In this document: positions 24,780-33,311 of the stretch, in pieces
Position numbering within the stretch: the stretch's first letter is position 1
How the letters are laid out: each line of letters opens with the position of its first letter
NCBI GenBank assembly: GCA_003139775.1
Contig: PLGI01000189.1
Span: 1 to 37,589, forward strand
From: Syntrophaceae bacterium
Lineage (GTDB): Bacteria > Desulfobacterota > Syntrophia > Syntrophales > Smithellaceae
Direction: 5' to 3'
DNA length: 37,589 nucleotides
Program-made: the position numbers and the translations under genes
The notes under the pieces: generated by a model
What the model saw: only the letters and a program-made list of their open reading frames with translations
The model's database searches: none
Told to the model about the DNA's origin: nothing

Positions 24780-25549
24780 ATACAGAAATTTCTCCCAAAA
24801 AAATTCGGATAAAAAAGGGAATTTATGTATTGCCGAATCTTTTTACCTCGGCCAGTTTATTTTGCGGATTTTATTCCATTATTGCTTCCTTTAAAGAACA
24901 TTTTGTTCCTGCCTCTGTCGCTATTTTATTTTCCGTTGTTTTTGATGGAATAGATGGCCGGATTGCCCGTCTTACGAATACAACCAGTAAATTTGGTGCA
25001 GAATATGATTCCTTGGCTGATGTAATAGCTTTTGGTGTTGCGCCAGCGCTTCTGGCGTATAGTTGGTCTTTGTCTATTTACGGTAAATTGGGCTGGATAG
25101 TTGCTTTTTTATTTGTTCTTTGCGGCGCGCTAAGATTAGCCAGATACAACATCCAGATAGGCCTGATTGAAAGCAACGTATTTAATGGGTTACCCATTCC
25201 ATCTGCAGCTTCGGTTGTGGCGACTACAGTAATTTTCTTTGATTGGACTGGTGCGGAAGGAAAGTTTCAAAATGGTTTTATAATGATTTTTATAGTCATT
25301 TTATCATTACTAATGGTCAGTAGCGTCAAGTATTACAGTTTTAAAGATATGAAACTCCTCGCACGTAAACCATTCACTATCTTTTTCTGGTCAACAGTTT
25401 TACTGATTATAATTTTTCATTGGCCGGAAATAATGTTTTTTGTGATTATATTAGGTTACGTTATTTCCGGGCCGATTTGGTGGGTAGTAAAGTTTAACCG
25501 GAAAGAACGCCAAAAAGCTAAGGAAAAGAAAAATAATGTTAAGATTTAA
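24776..25549 (+). CDS. pssA: CDP-diacylglycerol-serine O-phosphatidyltransferase
   Basis: Integral membrane enzyme that makes phosphatidylserine, the substrate of Psd. It has 257 residues and several membrane helices. The CDP-alcohol phosphotransferase motif is complete: DGRIAR, eight residues, then GAEYDSLAD, which fits the pattern D-G-x2-A-R-x8-G-x3-D-x3-D. The ATG overlaps the psd stop (ATGA). With cdsA at 12297 the window encodes the phosphatidylethanolamine branch from phosphatidate onward. Confidence 0.95.
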   Translation: MNTEISPKKIRIKKGIYVLPNLFTSASLFCGFYSIIASFKEHFVPASVAILFSVVFDGIDGRIARLTNTTSKFGAEYDSLADVIAFGVAPALLAYSWSLSIYGKLGWIVAFLFVLCGALRLARYNIQIGLIESNVFNGLPIPSAASVVATTVIFFDWTGAEGKFQNGFIMIFIVILSLLMVSSVKYYSFKDMKLLARKPFTIFFWSTVLLIIIFHWPEIMFFVIILGYVISGPIWWVVKFNRKERQKAKEKKNNVKI

Positions 25550-25590
25550 TACTTGGGGCAGGATAAGTAAATTAGATTTTAATCTTGTTT

Positions 25591-25676
25591 GGGGTTAATT
25601 CCCCTTAGCTTGCTACGAAAGGCCTATTCCTTATAGAGGCTTTTGATACCCCGTAGCTTGCTGCGGGGTAGTTCAT
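25591..25676. repeat. REP-like intergenic palindromic element
   Basis: The gap between pssA and rsmD holds GGGGTTAATTCCCC (25591-25604) and a strong hairpin TACCCCGTAG/CTGCGGGGTA with a CTTG loop (25647-25670). The sequence TAGCTTGCT occurs in both halves (TTAGCTTGCTACG and GTAGCTTGCTGCG). The layout looks like a dispersed repetitive extragenic element. The T run after the hairpin is offset (GTTCATTTTTT), so terminator activity for pssA is possible. Confidence 0.5.
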
Positions 25677-25691
25677 TTTTTGTGAAAAATT

Positions 25692-26240
25692 ATGAGAATT
25701 ATTGGAGGTGAGGCCAAAGGAAGGACATTGCATTTTCCTTCCAAATCAAAAGAAAGGCCGACTTCTGATTTTTTACGGGAAGCTCTCTTTAATTTATTAG
25801 GTTCTTTGCAAGACAAAACATTTCTTGATCTTTTCGCCGGATCGGGCAGCGTCGGTTTGGAAGCTGCCAGCCGCGGAGCTCAAGATGTTTATTTTGTAGA
25901 GAAAAATAAACATCTTGTTGAGGTTATTAAAAAAAATATCCAAACATGCTGTTTAGATAAAAACTGCCGAATAATTGCCGGAGATATCGAGTTCGGTCTG
26001 CGTGATCTTATTAGAAAAAAATATGAATTTGATATTATATTTGCCGATCCACCCTACAACAGGGACTTAGTGGAGGAAACACTGATGTTCCTGAGGAAAT
26101 ATCATGTTCTCAAGGAAGATGGTGTAATTGTCATTCAACATTCGATAAAAGAAACTTTTAGTGACTTAGATGATAATATTTATCAAACAGATCGGAGAAA
26201 ATATGGCGATAATGCCTTAACTTTTTTAAAAATGGAGTGA
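25692..26240 (+). CDS. rsmD: 16S rRNA (guanine966-N2)-methyltransferase RsmD
   Basis: SAM-dependent methyltransferase for 16S rRNA, 182 residues. MRIIGGEAKGRTLHFP is the typical start. DLFAGSGSVGLEAASRGA forms the SAM-binding loop, and ADPPYN is the catalytic (N/D)PPY motif. The stop codon lies 2 bases before the preferred coaD start, and the rsmD-coaD pair is common in bacteria. No strong ribosome binding site is seen. Confidence 0.95.
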   Translation: MRIIGGEAKGRTLHFPSKSKERPTSDFLREALFNLLGSLQDKTFLDLFAGSGSVGLEAASRGAQDVYFVEKNKHLVEVIKKNIQTCCLDKNCRIIAGDIEFGLRDLIRKKYEFDIIFADPPYNRDLVEETLMFLRKYHVLKEDGVIVIQHSIKETFSDLDDNIYQTDRRKYGDNALTFLKME

Positions 26241-26242
26241 AA

Positions 26243-26767
26243 ATGATACAAGAACCTTTCGCTAACAAAGTTGCAATATACCCGGGTTCATTTGATCCCA
26301 TTACTAATGGTCATGTGGATCTTATCAAAAGAGGAATGAGAATATTTGATGAAATCGTTATTCTCATTGCTCACAATCCTAATAAGGTTTATCTTTTCTC
26401 AATAGAAGAAAGAATGGAAATGATTCGGGAAATATTCAGTGATACTAAAGAAGTCAGAGTTGATAGCTATTCCGGACTGCTTGTTGATTATTTGAAAATT
26501 TCTGGCGCCAACATAATATTGCGCGGAATGCGCGCTCTCTCTGATTTTGAATATGAATTTCAGATGGCTCTGATGAACCGCCGTCAAACAAAAAAAATCG
26601 AAACAGTATTTCTTATGAGCGGGTTTAAATGGTTTTATACTAGCTCCAAGTTAATCAAAGAAGTGGTGAGTTTAGGAGGATCGGTGAAAGGTTTAGTGCC
26701 GGATAGTGTTAATCAAAAACTAATGGGAAAATTCAATGTCAACAATATCAATAATAACAGAGGGTAG
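26243..26767 (+). CDS. coaD: Pantetheine-phosphate adenylyltransferase
   Basis: Penultimate step of coenzyme A synthesis, joining AMP to 4'-phosphopantetheine. From the ATG at 26243 the protein has 174 residues, and a GGAG lies 5 bases before it. An in-frame GTG at 26237 would add two residues and overlap rsmD. Motifs are YPGSFDPITNGHVD (with the T/HxGH nucleotide site), ILRGMRALSDFEYEFQMALMNR and YTSSKLIKEV. It is the last intact gene before an aminotransferase remnant that starts 3 bases later. Confidence 0.95.
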   Translation: MIQEPFANKVAIYPGSFDPITNGHVDLIKRGMRIFDEIVILIAHNPNKVYLFSIEERMEMIREIFSDTKEVRVDSYSGLLVDYLKISGANIILRGMRALSDFEYEFQMALMNRRQTKKIETVFLMSGFKWFYTSSKLIKEVVSLGGSVKGLVPDSVNQKLMGKFNVNNINNNRG

Positions 26768-26770
26768 TTT

Positions 26771-27009
26771 GTGCGATTATCGTCCAGAGTAGCTAAAATT
26801 AATCCATCGGAAACTTTAGCTATTACTGCTAAAGCCAATGCCTTTCTCCGGAATTAATCGATTACCTGCTTGATGAAGCTAACTTGGCTGCTGTTTCCGG
26901 AGCAGCATTTGGCAGTGATAACCATATACGTTTATCTTACGCTACTTCTTTAGAAAACATAGAAGAAGGTATAAAACGGATTAAGAATGCTGTTTATAAA
27001 TTAGAATAA
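26771..27009 (+). pseudogene. Aspartate aminotransferase remnant with a large internal deletion
   Basis: A GTG at 26771 begins MRLSSRVAKINPSETLAITA, the typical N-terminus of class I (AspC/AspB-type) aminotransferases, but the frame stops at 26855-26857. In another frame, from about 26851 to the stop at 27007-27009, comes the normal C-terminus of the same family: ELIDYLLDEANLAAVSGAAF, then IRLSYATSLENIEEGIKRIK. About 26 N-terminal and 52 C-terminal residues remain of a family length near 395. An internal deletion of roughly 950 bases with a junction near 26840-26851 explains this. It probably once followed coaD in an operon. It cannot encode a working enzyme. Confidence 0.82.
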
Positions 27010-27310
27010 CATAATAGATAAATTTCATCTTTGCTTCATTTCTACGCTAAAAAAACTTTTTAAACGAAAAGTTTGCATTGGTCATTTCTAGGATAAATTA
27101 CTTATTGCCGAAGATTAATTCACATGTTATAAATTCACCCAGAGAGACCTTATGGTAATTATCAATTTGTCATTTCGACCGTAAGGAGAAATCTTATAAC
27201 ATATTAATATAAAAGAAAAATTTATCGTCGCTTTGCTCCTCGAAATAACACGCGGAGCAGTTTTTCAAAGGTCTATATAAATAAATTTATTCATTGGGAA
27301 TCTGGCGCCT
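27010..27310. other. Gene-free gap with a MITE-like element
   Basis: About 300 bases without a plausible gene between the aminotransferase remnant and ispG. The part from 27010 to 27167 is AT-rich with nothing I can assign. 27168-27250 holds a degenerate inverted-repeat element (listed separately). A TATATAAA stretch near 27275 could contribute to an ispG promoter, but I see no convincing -35 box. Confidence 0.6.
27168..27250. repeat. MITE/REP-like inverted repeat, about 83 bp
   Basis: The ends TGTCATTTCGA (27168-27178) and TCGAAATAACA (27240-27250) are inverted copies with one mismatch, and AGGAGAAAT and TTGCTCCT occur inside the arms. The CATTTCGACC...GGAGAAATCT pattern is one I recall as a dispersed intergenic repeat in several bacterial groups. 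This copy looks decayed in the middle. Confidence 0.5.
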
Positions 27311-28396
27311 GTGGAACATGTATCCTTGATCAAAAGAAGAAGAACAAAAAAGATAAATCTTGATAGTGTGCCGATAGGTGGAGACGCGCCTATTGTTGTG
27401 CAATCGATGACCAATACAGATACGCGTGATGTAAAAGCCACAGTTGCTCAAATCAACGCGCTGGAGAAAGCCGGTTGTGAAGTCATCCGCATTGCCCTTC
27501 CCGATAAAGATGCTGTGCAAGCGATCCCGGCTATAAAAAAAAGAATTCGTTTACCTTTGATTGCCGATATTCATTTTGATTATAGACTGGCCATAAATGC
27601 CATGAAACACGGGGTGGCCGGTATCAGGATTAATCCCGGCAATATTGCCCCAGATAAAATCCGCGAAATTGTCAAAGTGGCCAAAGAGCGGGAAATTGTG
27701 ATTCGTATCGGTGTTAATTCCGGTTCTCTGCAAAAAGATCTATTGCTGAAATATGGTGGCGCGACAGCGGAGGCTCTCACGGAGAGCGCCTTGCAAAATA
27801 TTGAGCTTTTTGAGGATCAGGGTTTTGGCAAGATAAAATTGTCGCTGAAATCATCGGATGTACCCACCATGATTGAAGCGTGTCGCGCGATTGCCGCCAA
27901 AACCGATTATCCGTTGCATCTGGGAGTGACTGAGGCCGGCTCATTGGTTAATGCCGCAATAAAATCAGCGCTGGGAATCGGGACCCTTCTTTATGAAGGC
28001 ATTGGTGACACAATCAGAGTTTCTGTTACCGGCGATCCTGTTTTGGAGATTCCCCTGGCTTATGGCATTTTGCGCGCGCTGAATATTAGAAAGGTCGGAG
28101 CGGATATCGTTTCCTGTCCGACTTGCGGACGTTGTGAAATTGATCTTTTAAATTTGACAAATAAAATTGAAAAAGCTCTTACAGGCAGAAAAGAATATTT
28201 AAAAGTTGCTCTGATGGGTTGTGTGGTCAACGGGCCGGGTGAAGCTGCGGACGCGGATATAGGTATTGCCGGAGGCAAAGGGCAGGGGATTCTTTTCAAG
28301 AAAGGAAAAGCCTTAAAAAAGGTCGACGAAAATGACTTTGTGAAAGTTCTACTCGAGGAGATAAATATGATGATAGAAGAAAGGAAAAAAAATTAA
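27311..28396 (+). CDS. ispG: 4-hydroxy-3-methylbut-2-en-1-yl diphosphate synthase
   Basis: [4Fe-4S] enzyme of the MEP pathway that turns MEcPP into HMBPP. It has 361 residues. VPIGGDAPIVVQSMTNTDT is the typical N-terminal motif. The cluster ligands are C269 and C272 in CPTCGRC, C304 in MGCVVNGPGE, and E311. The start is GTG at 27311, chosen because it fits the family N-terminus; the ribosome binding site is weak. Its stop (TAATG) overlaps the proS start by one base. Dxr of the same pathway is encoded at 13116. Confidence 0.96.
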   Translation: MEHVSLIKRRRTKKINLDSVPIGGDAPIVVQSMTNTDTRDVKATVAQINALEKAGCEVIRIALPDKDAVQAIPAIKKRIRLPLIADIHFDYRLAINAMKHGVAGIRINPGNIAPDKIREIVKVAKEREIVIRIGVNSGSLQKDLLLKYGGATAEALTESALQNIELFEDQGFGKIKLSLKSSDVPTMIEACRAIAAKTDYPLHLGVTEAGSLVNAAIKSALGIGTLLYEGIGDTIRVSVTGDPVLEIPLAYGILRALNIRKVGADIVSCPTCGRCEIDLLNLTNKIEKALTGRKEYLKVALMGCVVNGPGEAADADIGIAGGKGQGILFKKGKALKKVDENDFVKVLLEEINMMIEERKKN

Positions 28397-30129
28397 TGCG
28401 ATATTCAGAAATGTTTTTGCCTACCGGCAGGGAAGTTCCTTCAGATGCTGAAGTCATAAGCCACCAATTGATGATTAGAGCAGGGATGATCAGAAAATTG
28501 ATCAGCGGAATATATTCATACCTGCCGCTGGGTTATCGGGTTATTCGCAAGCTGGAACAAATTATCCGGGAGGAAATGAATAAAGCCGGCGCGCAGGAAG
28601 TTCATTTGCCCATGGTGCAGCCGGCAGAACTCTGGCAGGAATCGGGTCGCTGGGTGCATTACGGAAAGGAACTTTTGAGATTTCGCGATCGCCATGATCA
28701 CGAATACTGTCTGGGGCCGACTCATGAAGAAGTAATCACCAGTTTGGTCCGCAATGATGTAAAAACTTACCGGCAATTACCCCGCAACCTTTATCAGATT
28801 CAGACAAAATTTCGCGATGAAGTGCGCCCGCGATTTGGCGTAATGCGTTGCCGCGAATTCGGGATGAAAGACGCCTATAGTTTTGATGTTGATGAAGAGA
28901 GTGCGGGAAAAAGTTATGAGAAGATGTTTACCGCTTATAATAATATTTTCAATCGTTGCGGCTTAAAATTCCGTCCGGTGGAAGCTGATTCCGGCAGCAT
29001 AGGCGGAAAATATTCGCATGAGTTTATGGTCATGGCCGAATCCGGTGAAGACGCCATGGTATTTTGCGAAAAATGTTCATATGCGGCCAACCTGGAAAAG
29101 GCTGAAGTGGCATGTCCGGAGAAAAAAATAATATACGAATATGACTTTCTGCCCCTGGAGGAGGTTCATACTCCGGATGTGCGCACCATTGAAGAAGTCA
29201 GCGCTTTTTTAAAAGTGATGCCGCAGGATATCGTGAAAACTTTAATTTTCAATGCAGATGGCCAGCCTTGCGCTGTGCTTATCCGCGGCGATCAGGAAGT
29301 CAACGAGATTAAAGTAAAAAATTATTTAGGCGCAACGGAACTGGAACTTGCCTCTGATGAAATGATTTTAAAGGCGACCGGAGCGCCACGGGGCTTTGCC
29401 GGGCCCGTGAATATTGAAGTACGAGTAATTATCGATTATTCCGTAATTGATATGGTCAATTTTGTTACTGGCGCTAATAAAGAAAATTACCATTTTAAAA
29501 ATGTTAATATCGGCAGGGATTTTAATATTGAAGCCTTTGCTGATTTGCGCATTGTCGAACCAACAGATAATTGTCCCCGTTGCGAAGGTAATACTCAATT
29601 CGTGCGTGGTATTGAAGTTGGTCATGTCTTTAAGTTGGGAACAAAGTATAGCAAAGCGATGAAAGCAGAATATCTTGATAAAGATGGTCAGGAAAAAATT
29701 ATGATAATGGGTTGTTATGGAATTGGAATCGGGAGAACTGTTGCCGCCGCTATTGAACAAAATTACGATGAAAACGGTATTGTCTGGCCGATGCCTTTGG
29801 CGCCATATCATGTAATTATAACACCGGTAAATATAAATGAAAAAGATATCATGAAGGCTGCGGAGAATCTTTATAATTCGATGCTTGCCGAGGGTATTGA
29901 AGTTATTTTCGATGATCGAGATGAAAGAGCCGGCGTAAAATTTAAAGATGCCGATTTAATTGGAATTCCGCTTAGAATTATCATCGGTCAGAAAAACCTT
30001 CTTCAGGGGAATGTCGAACTAAAAATTAGAAAGACCGGCGAAAATAAGTTATACTCGCTTCAGGAGATAGTACAACAAGTCAAACAAGTAATAGCGCAGG
30101 AAGTGAATTCTACTATAGCCGTAAGTTAA
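28396..30129 (+). CDS. proS: Prolyl-tRNA synthetase, bacterial type with editing domain
   Basis: Class II synthetase that charges tRNA-Pro. It has 577 residues, the length of the bacterial form with an inserted cis-editing (INS) domain between motifs 2 and 3 (about 230-390). GPTHEE (107-112), motif 2 QTKFRDEVRPRFGVMR...FGMKDAYSFD (about 137-163), motif 3 GCYGIGIGRTVAAAIEQ and the C-terminal anticodon-binding domain (from about 470) are visible. Its substrate tRNA-Pro(UGG) is encoded at 34638-34714. It overlaps ispG by one base; this order is, as I recall, frequent in Deltaproteobacteria. Confidence 0.97.
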   Translation: MRYSEMFLPTGREVPSDAEVISHQLMIRAGMIRKLISGIYSYLPLGYRVIRKLEQIIREEMNKAGAQEVHLPMVQPAELWQESGRWVHYGKELLRFRDRHDHEYCLGPTHEEVITSLVRNDVKTYRQLPRNLYQIQTKFRDEVRPRFGVMRCREFGMKDAYSFDVDEESAGKSYEKMFTAYNNIFNRCGLKFRPVEADSGSIGGKYSHEFMVMAESGEDAMVFCEKCSYAANLEKAEVACPEKKIIYEYDFLPLEEVHTPDVRTIEEVSAFLKVMPQDIVKTLIFNADGQPCAVLIRGDQEVNEIKVKNYLGATELELASDEMILKATGAPRGFAGPVNIEVRVIIDYSVIDMVNFVTGANKENYHFKNVNIGRDFNIEAFADLRIVEPTDNCPRCEGNTQFVRGIEVGHVFKLGTKYSKAMKAEYLDKDGQEKIMIMGCYGIGIGRTVAAAIEQNYDENGIVWPMPLAPYHVIITPVNINEKDIMKAAENLYNSMLAEGIEVIFDDRDERAGVKFKDADLIGIPLRIIIGQKNLLQGNVELKIRKTGENKLYSLQEIVQQVKQVIAQEVNSTIAVS

Positions 30130-30145
30130 ATAAACTGGGTACTTA

Positions 30146-32299
30146 ATGCTACGAATCAATGATATTATCGATAAAGCCCAAACTTATTTGCCACAAGAAG
30201 ATCTGGAAATGATTGAGAAGGCCTATATTTACTCAGCTTCAGTTCATCAGGGACAGGTAAGATTATCCGGTGAACCATATCTTACTCACCCAATGGAAGT
30301 TGCGGGAATCCTAACAAATATGAAAATGGATGCCGCGACGATCATCAGTGGATTGCTGCATGATACAATTGAAGATACTTTAACCACAGTGGAACAGATT
30401 GAAAAGGAATTCGGCAGGGATGTGGCTTTTCTGGTCGGGGGATTGACAAAGCTCAGCCTTATTTCTTTTGGTTCTCAGGAAGAAAGACAATCGGAAAACT
30501 TTCGCAAAATGATTTTGGCCATGTCCGCCGATATTCGGATTTTGCTGGTGCGCCTGGCTGACCGTATTCACAACATGAGAACTTTACAGTATCAGCCAAA
30601 TGATAAAAGAATTTATATTGCCAGAGAAACTATGGATATATATGCGCCATTGGCCAATCGCCTCGGAATTAACTCGATGAGGATGGAATTGGAGGACTTG
30701 TCTTTTCAGTATATTGCTCCCGATGCATATAACGAATTATCAGCACGCGTCGCTAAAACAAATGAAGCGCGCGATCGTTATACGGAAGAAGTTAAGAGTA
30801 TTATTGGCTCTGAATTGGAGAAATCTTCCATTAAATGCAGAGTTGAAGGAAGGGCAAAACATCTTTACAGCATTTACAAAAAGATGCACGAGCAGCACAT
30901 AAATTTTGACGAGGTTTATGACTTGATTGCATTTCGAGTAATACTCGATTCCGACAAAGATAAAACTTGTTATGAAGTGCTAAGCATAGTGCATGCCTTA
31001 TGGAAACCTGTTCCCGGGCGGTTCAAAGATTATATCGCCATGCCCAAAGCAAATAATTATCAATCTTTGCATACCGCGGTTATAGGGCCTTACGGGGAGA
31101 GAATGGAAATCCAAATCAGAACGAAAATGATGCATGAATGGGCGGAAAAAGGTATTGCTGCTCATTGGCGCTATAAGGAAGGGCTTTCCTTTAAGAATAG
31201 TGAAGAAAATCAAATTAAAAAGCTCAGAGAAGTGATGGAGATACAGCATGAAATTAAAGATCCGAAAGAATTCATGTCCAATCTGAAATTGGCGTTATTT
31301 CCGGAAGAAGTTTATGTTTTTACACCCAATGGCGATGTCAAATCTTTCCCTAAGGGAGCCACTCCTATTGATTTTGCATACAGCATTCATACCGACGTTG
31401 GTAATCAGTGCATTGGAGCTAAAGTAAATAAAAGCATCGTTCCGTTAAAATATAAACTGCAAAATGGTGAAACAGTTGAAGTCACAACGCAAACCGGTCA
31501 CCATCCCAGTAAAGACTGGTTGAAATATGTAGTAACAACGAGAGCAATTTCCAAGATCAGAAATTGGATTAATTTAGAAGAGAAGAAAAGCAGTCTGACT
31601 TTGGGGCGCGATTTGCTGGAGAAGGAATTTAAAAGACATAATTTAAAATTCGGAAATTATGTTAAGTCGGAAGAAATTAAAAAAGTATTTATCGAATGTT
31701 CTGTAAATCATCTTGATGATTTAATTTCTCAGGTAGGTTTTGGCCGGATTTCAGCTAAGCGCGTAGTTAATTGTTTTCTGGCCGAGGAATTGGTTGACGT
31801 TTCCGAGCCGGTCACAGATAAGATAAAGAAGAAAAAGACTGCTTCGCCATCAATGGGTGTATCGCTTAGTGGCGTTGAAGATATAGAAGATATAATGGTA
31901 AATTTTGCAAAATGTTGCAATCCCATTCCCGGTGATGAAATATCGGGCTATATTTCACGTGGGCGCGGTATTATAGTGCATACAAAAAATTGCCCATACA
32001 TGAAAAAAATGGATGCGGAGAGGATTGTCGGTGTGGAATGGAACGTCAGGGAAGAGTATACTTATCCCGTTCACATTAAAGTTGTCTGCGACGATCTCAA
32101 GGGTATTTTAACGGAAGTTAGTTCCGTAATTTCATCTTTCGACATCAATATAAGTTATGCGCAGATAGAAACAGTCGATATGGTTGCTACCTGCAATTTT
32201 GTAATCGACATAAATAATTTACAGCAACTTAATCAAGTCTCATCGGCGATTAGACAGTTGAAATTTGTTAAATCCATTGAAAGGTTACGCCATTTCTGA
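30146..32299 (+). CDS. rel: Bifunctional (p)ppGpp synthetase/hydrolase (RSH family)
   Basis: Stringent-response enzyme of 717 residues. Domains in order: HD hydrolase (about 25-180) with H48, HD at 72-73 and ED at 76-77 intact; synthetase (about 230-360) with EGRAKHLYSIYKKM, RFKDYIAMPKANNYQSLHT and EIQIRT; TGS (about 385-450) starting near VYVFTPNGDVKSFPKGATP; a cysteine-containing zinc-finger/RIS region with FAKCCNPIPGDEI; and a C-terminal ACT domain (about 640-717). The RFKD at 292-295 is the RXKD form typical of bifunctional Rel/SpoT rather than the EXDD of RelA. Both activities should be present. It follows proS by 16 bases. Confidence 0.96.
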   Translation: MLRINDIIDKAQTYLPQEDLEMIEKAYIYSASVHQGQVRLSGEPYLTHPMEVAGILTNMKMDAATIISGLLHDTIEDTLTTVEQIEKEFGRDVAFLVGGLTKLSLISFGSQEERQSENFRKMILAMSADIRILLVRLADRIHNMRTLQYQPNDKRIYIARETMDIYAPLANRLGINSMRMELEDLSFQYIAPDAYNELSARVAKTNEARDRYTEEVKSIIGSELEKSSIKCRVEGRAKHLYSIYKKMHEQHINFDEVYDLIAFRVILDSDKDKTCYEVLSIVHALWKPVPGRFKDYIAMPKANNYQSLHTAVIGPYGERMEIQIRTKMMHEWAEKGIAAHWRYKEGLSFKNSEENQIKKLREVMEIQHEIKDPKEFMSNLKLALFPEEVYVFTPNGDVKSFPKGATPIDFAYSIHTDVGNQCIGAKVNKSIVPLKYKLQNGETVEVTTQTGHHPSKDWLKYVVTTRAISKIRNWINLEEKKSSLTLGRDLLEKEFKRHNLKFGNYVKSEEIKKVFIECSVNHLDDLISQVGFGRISAKRVVNCFLAEELVDVSEPVTDKIKKKKTASPSMGVSLSGVEDIEDIMVNFAKCCNPIPGDEISGYISRGRGIIVHTKNCPYMKKMDAERIVGVEWNVREEYTYPVHIKVVCDDLKGILTEVSSVISSFDINISYAQIETVDMVATCNFVIDINNLQQLNQVSSAIRQLKFVKSIERLRHF

Positions 32300-32609
32300 A
32301 ATTTGATCACGGGTATGAACCCCCAATAAGCTATATATAGACATATAGCCCCACGTCGTCGAAGATGCCCTCAGGGTGCTTCGCTCCTGGGATAATTTCC
32401 AATATCCTTTGGATATTGGATAGTTCGACTAACAAACTTTAATGCGTTACACTTTTAAAGTTTGAGTCTCATTACGTCCAGCAAGTTTCAGCGCGCCTAT
32501 AGTGACCTTTAGGTTATTCGCTTCTGTAACTTGGGATTCATTATATTTGATTGTTGACAAACAAAGCGACTCTGCTATAAGCAAGCGCAAATTTAAAATA
32601 GGTGAAGTT
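32300..32609. other. Gene-free gap with hairpins and the amidase promoter
   Basis: 310 bases without a convincing gene. It holds CTATATATAG (32331-32340), CCCTCAGGG (32368-32376), a perfect 10-base stem TCCAATATCC/GGATATTGGA with a TTT loop (32398-32420) and, near the end, a strong promoter (32554-32581). The hairpins lack T runs, so none is a clear terminator for rel. A minus-strand frame (32447-32550, ending ...ALKLAGRNETQTLKV) looks somewhat protein-like, but I cannot identify it. Confidence 0.55.
32554..32581 (+). promoter_or_regulatory. Strong sigma70 promoter for the amidase-rph-rdgB unit
   Basis: A perfect TTGACA (32554-32559), a 16-base spacer and TATAAG (32576-32581). Transcription would begin near 32588, which places the upstream in-frame ATG at 32502 before the transcript and supports the start at 32610. 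Confidence 0.7.
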
Positions 32610-33305
32610 ATGTTGGATATAAAAAAGATATTGCCCCTGCTCGGCATTCTAGTGCTGGTTTTTTTAATTTGCGGAGTTTTGGAACTATCGGCAGCCCCCA
32701 AAAAGCATTTAATCGTCATTGATCCGGCGCATGGAGGTCAGGATAAAGGTATTGCGCTGACGGATAAGGTTGCCGAAAAAGATATCACACTGGCAGTTGC
32801 TTTGGCCTTACGGAAAGAACTCTCCAAAGAAAATAATTTGGAAGTTGTTTTAACCCGTGATTCAGATAAAGAGGTTAGTCTGGAAGATCGGAAAAAAAAT
32901 ATTGCGAAGATCAAACCGGACTTTGTTTTAAGTCTCCATACTAATGCCGGATTTGGTAAGAGTGCCTCTGGGTTTGAGCTTTATTGCCCCGAATTTAATA
33001 AGGATTTTAAAAAAGAAAAAAAGACGGCCAAAGGTGATGTGAGGCAGGAAAAAAATAAATATCTTAATGACTCGGTCAGACTGGCCAGAAGTATTCAAGA
33101 AAACTTGAATACGTTATTCCCGCGAAAGGGCAGGGGCTTGCGGAGGGCTGATTTGCCGATAACTGAAGATTTGTTTGTGCCGGCTGTGGTTGTGGAGATG
33201 AGCTTTGCCACTAATCCTGAAGACAAGAAGAAATTGCTTTCTCAAAATACACAAACAGAAATTGCTAATGCTCTGGCCAAGAGTATTAAATCATTTTACA
33301 GGTGA
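32610..33305 (+). CDS. N-acetylmuramoyl-L-alanine amidase (Amidase_3)
   Basis: Zinc amidase that cuts the stem peptide from muramic acid; exported. It has 231 residues from this start. A signal peptide (about 1-29, ending ELSAA) precedes the catalytic domain. Zinc ligands are H41 in IDPAHGG, E56 in AEKDITL and H110 in LSLHTNAG, and the catalytic Glu is E196 in VVVEMSFATNP. The start at 32610 has GGTGA in front and lies just after a strong promoter; the frame runs upstream to 32502, but that part is before the promoter and would hide the signal peptide. A lysine-rich insert (about 130-150) sits after the third ligand. rph follows at once. Confidence 0.92.
   Translation: MLDIKKILPLLGILVLVFLICGVLELSAAPKKHLIVIDPAHGGQDKGIALTDKVAEKDITLAVALALRKELSKENNLEVVLTRDSDKEVSLEDRKKNIAKIKPDFVLSLHTNAGFGKSASGFELYCPEFNKDFKKEKKTAKGDVRQEKNKYLNDSVRLARSIQENLNTLFPRKGRGLRRADLPITEDLFVPAVVVEMSFATNPEDKKKLLSQNTQTEIANALAKSIKSFYR
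33300..33305 (+). promoter_or_regulatory. rph: Ribosome binding site that places the rph start at AUC
   Basis: AGGTGA overlaps the amidase stop codon and lies 6 bases before the ATC at 33312-33314, an ideal spacing. No ATG, GTG or TTG in the rph frame occurs between the in-frame TGA at 33303-33305 and TTG at 33375. Confidence 0.55.
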
Positions 33306-33311
33306 TGTGAA

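Noticed and set aside
32502-32609. Longer amidase N-terminus starting at 32502
   Set aside because: The extension would begin upstream of a strong promoter (32554-32581) and would bury the signal peptide; the ATG at 32610 has its own GGTGA.
32447-32719. 90-codon minus-strand frame between rel and the amidase gene
   Set aside because: Its 3' half looks slightly protein-like, but it runs antisense into the amidase gene and has no recognised motif or ribosome binding site.
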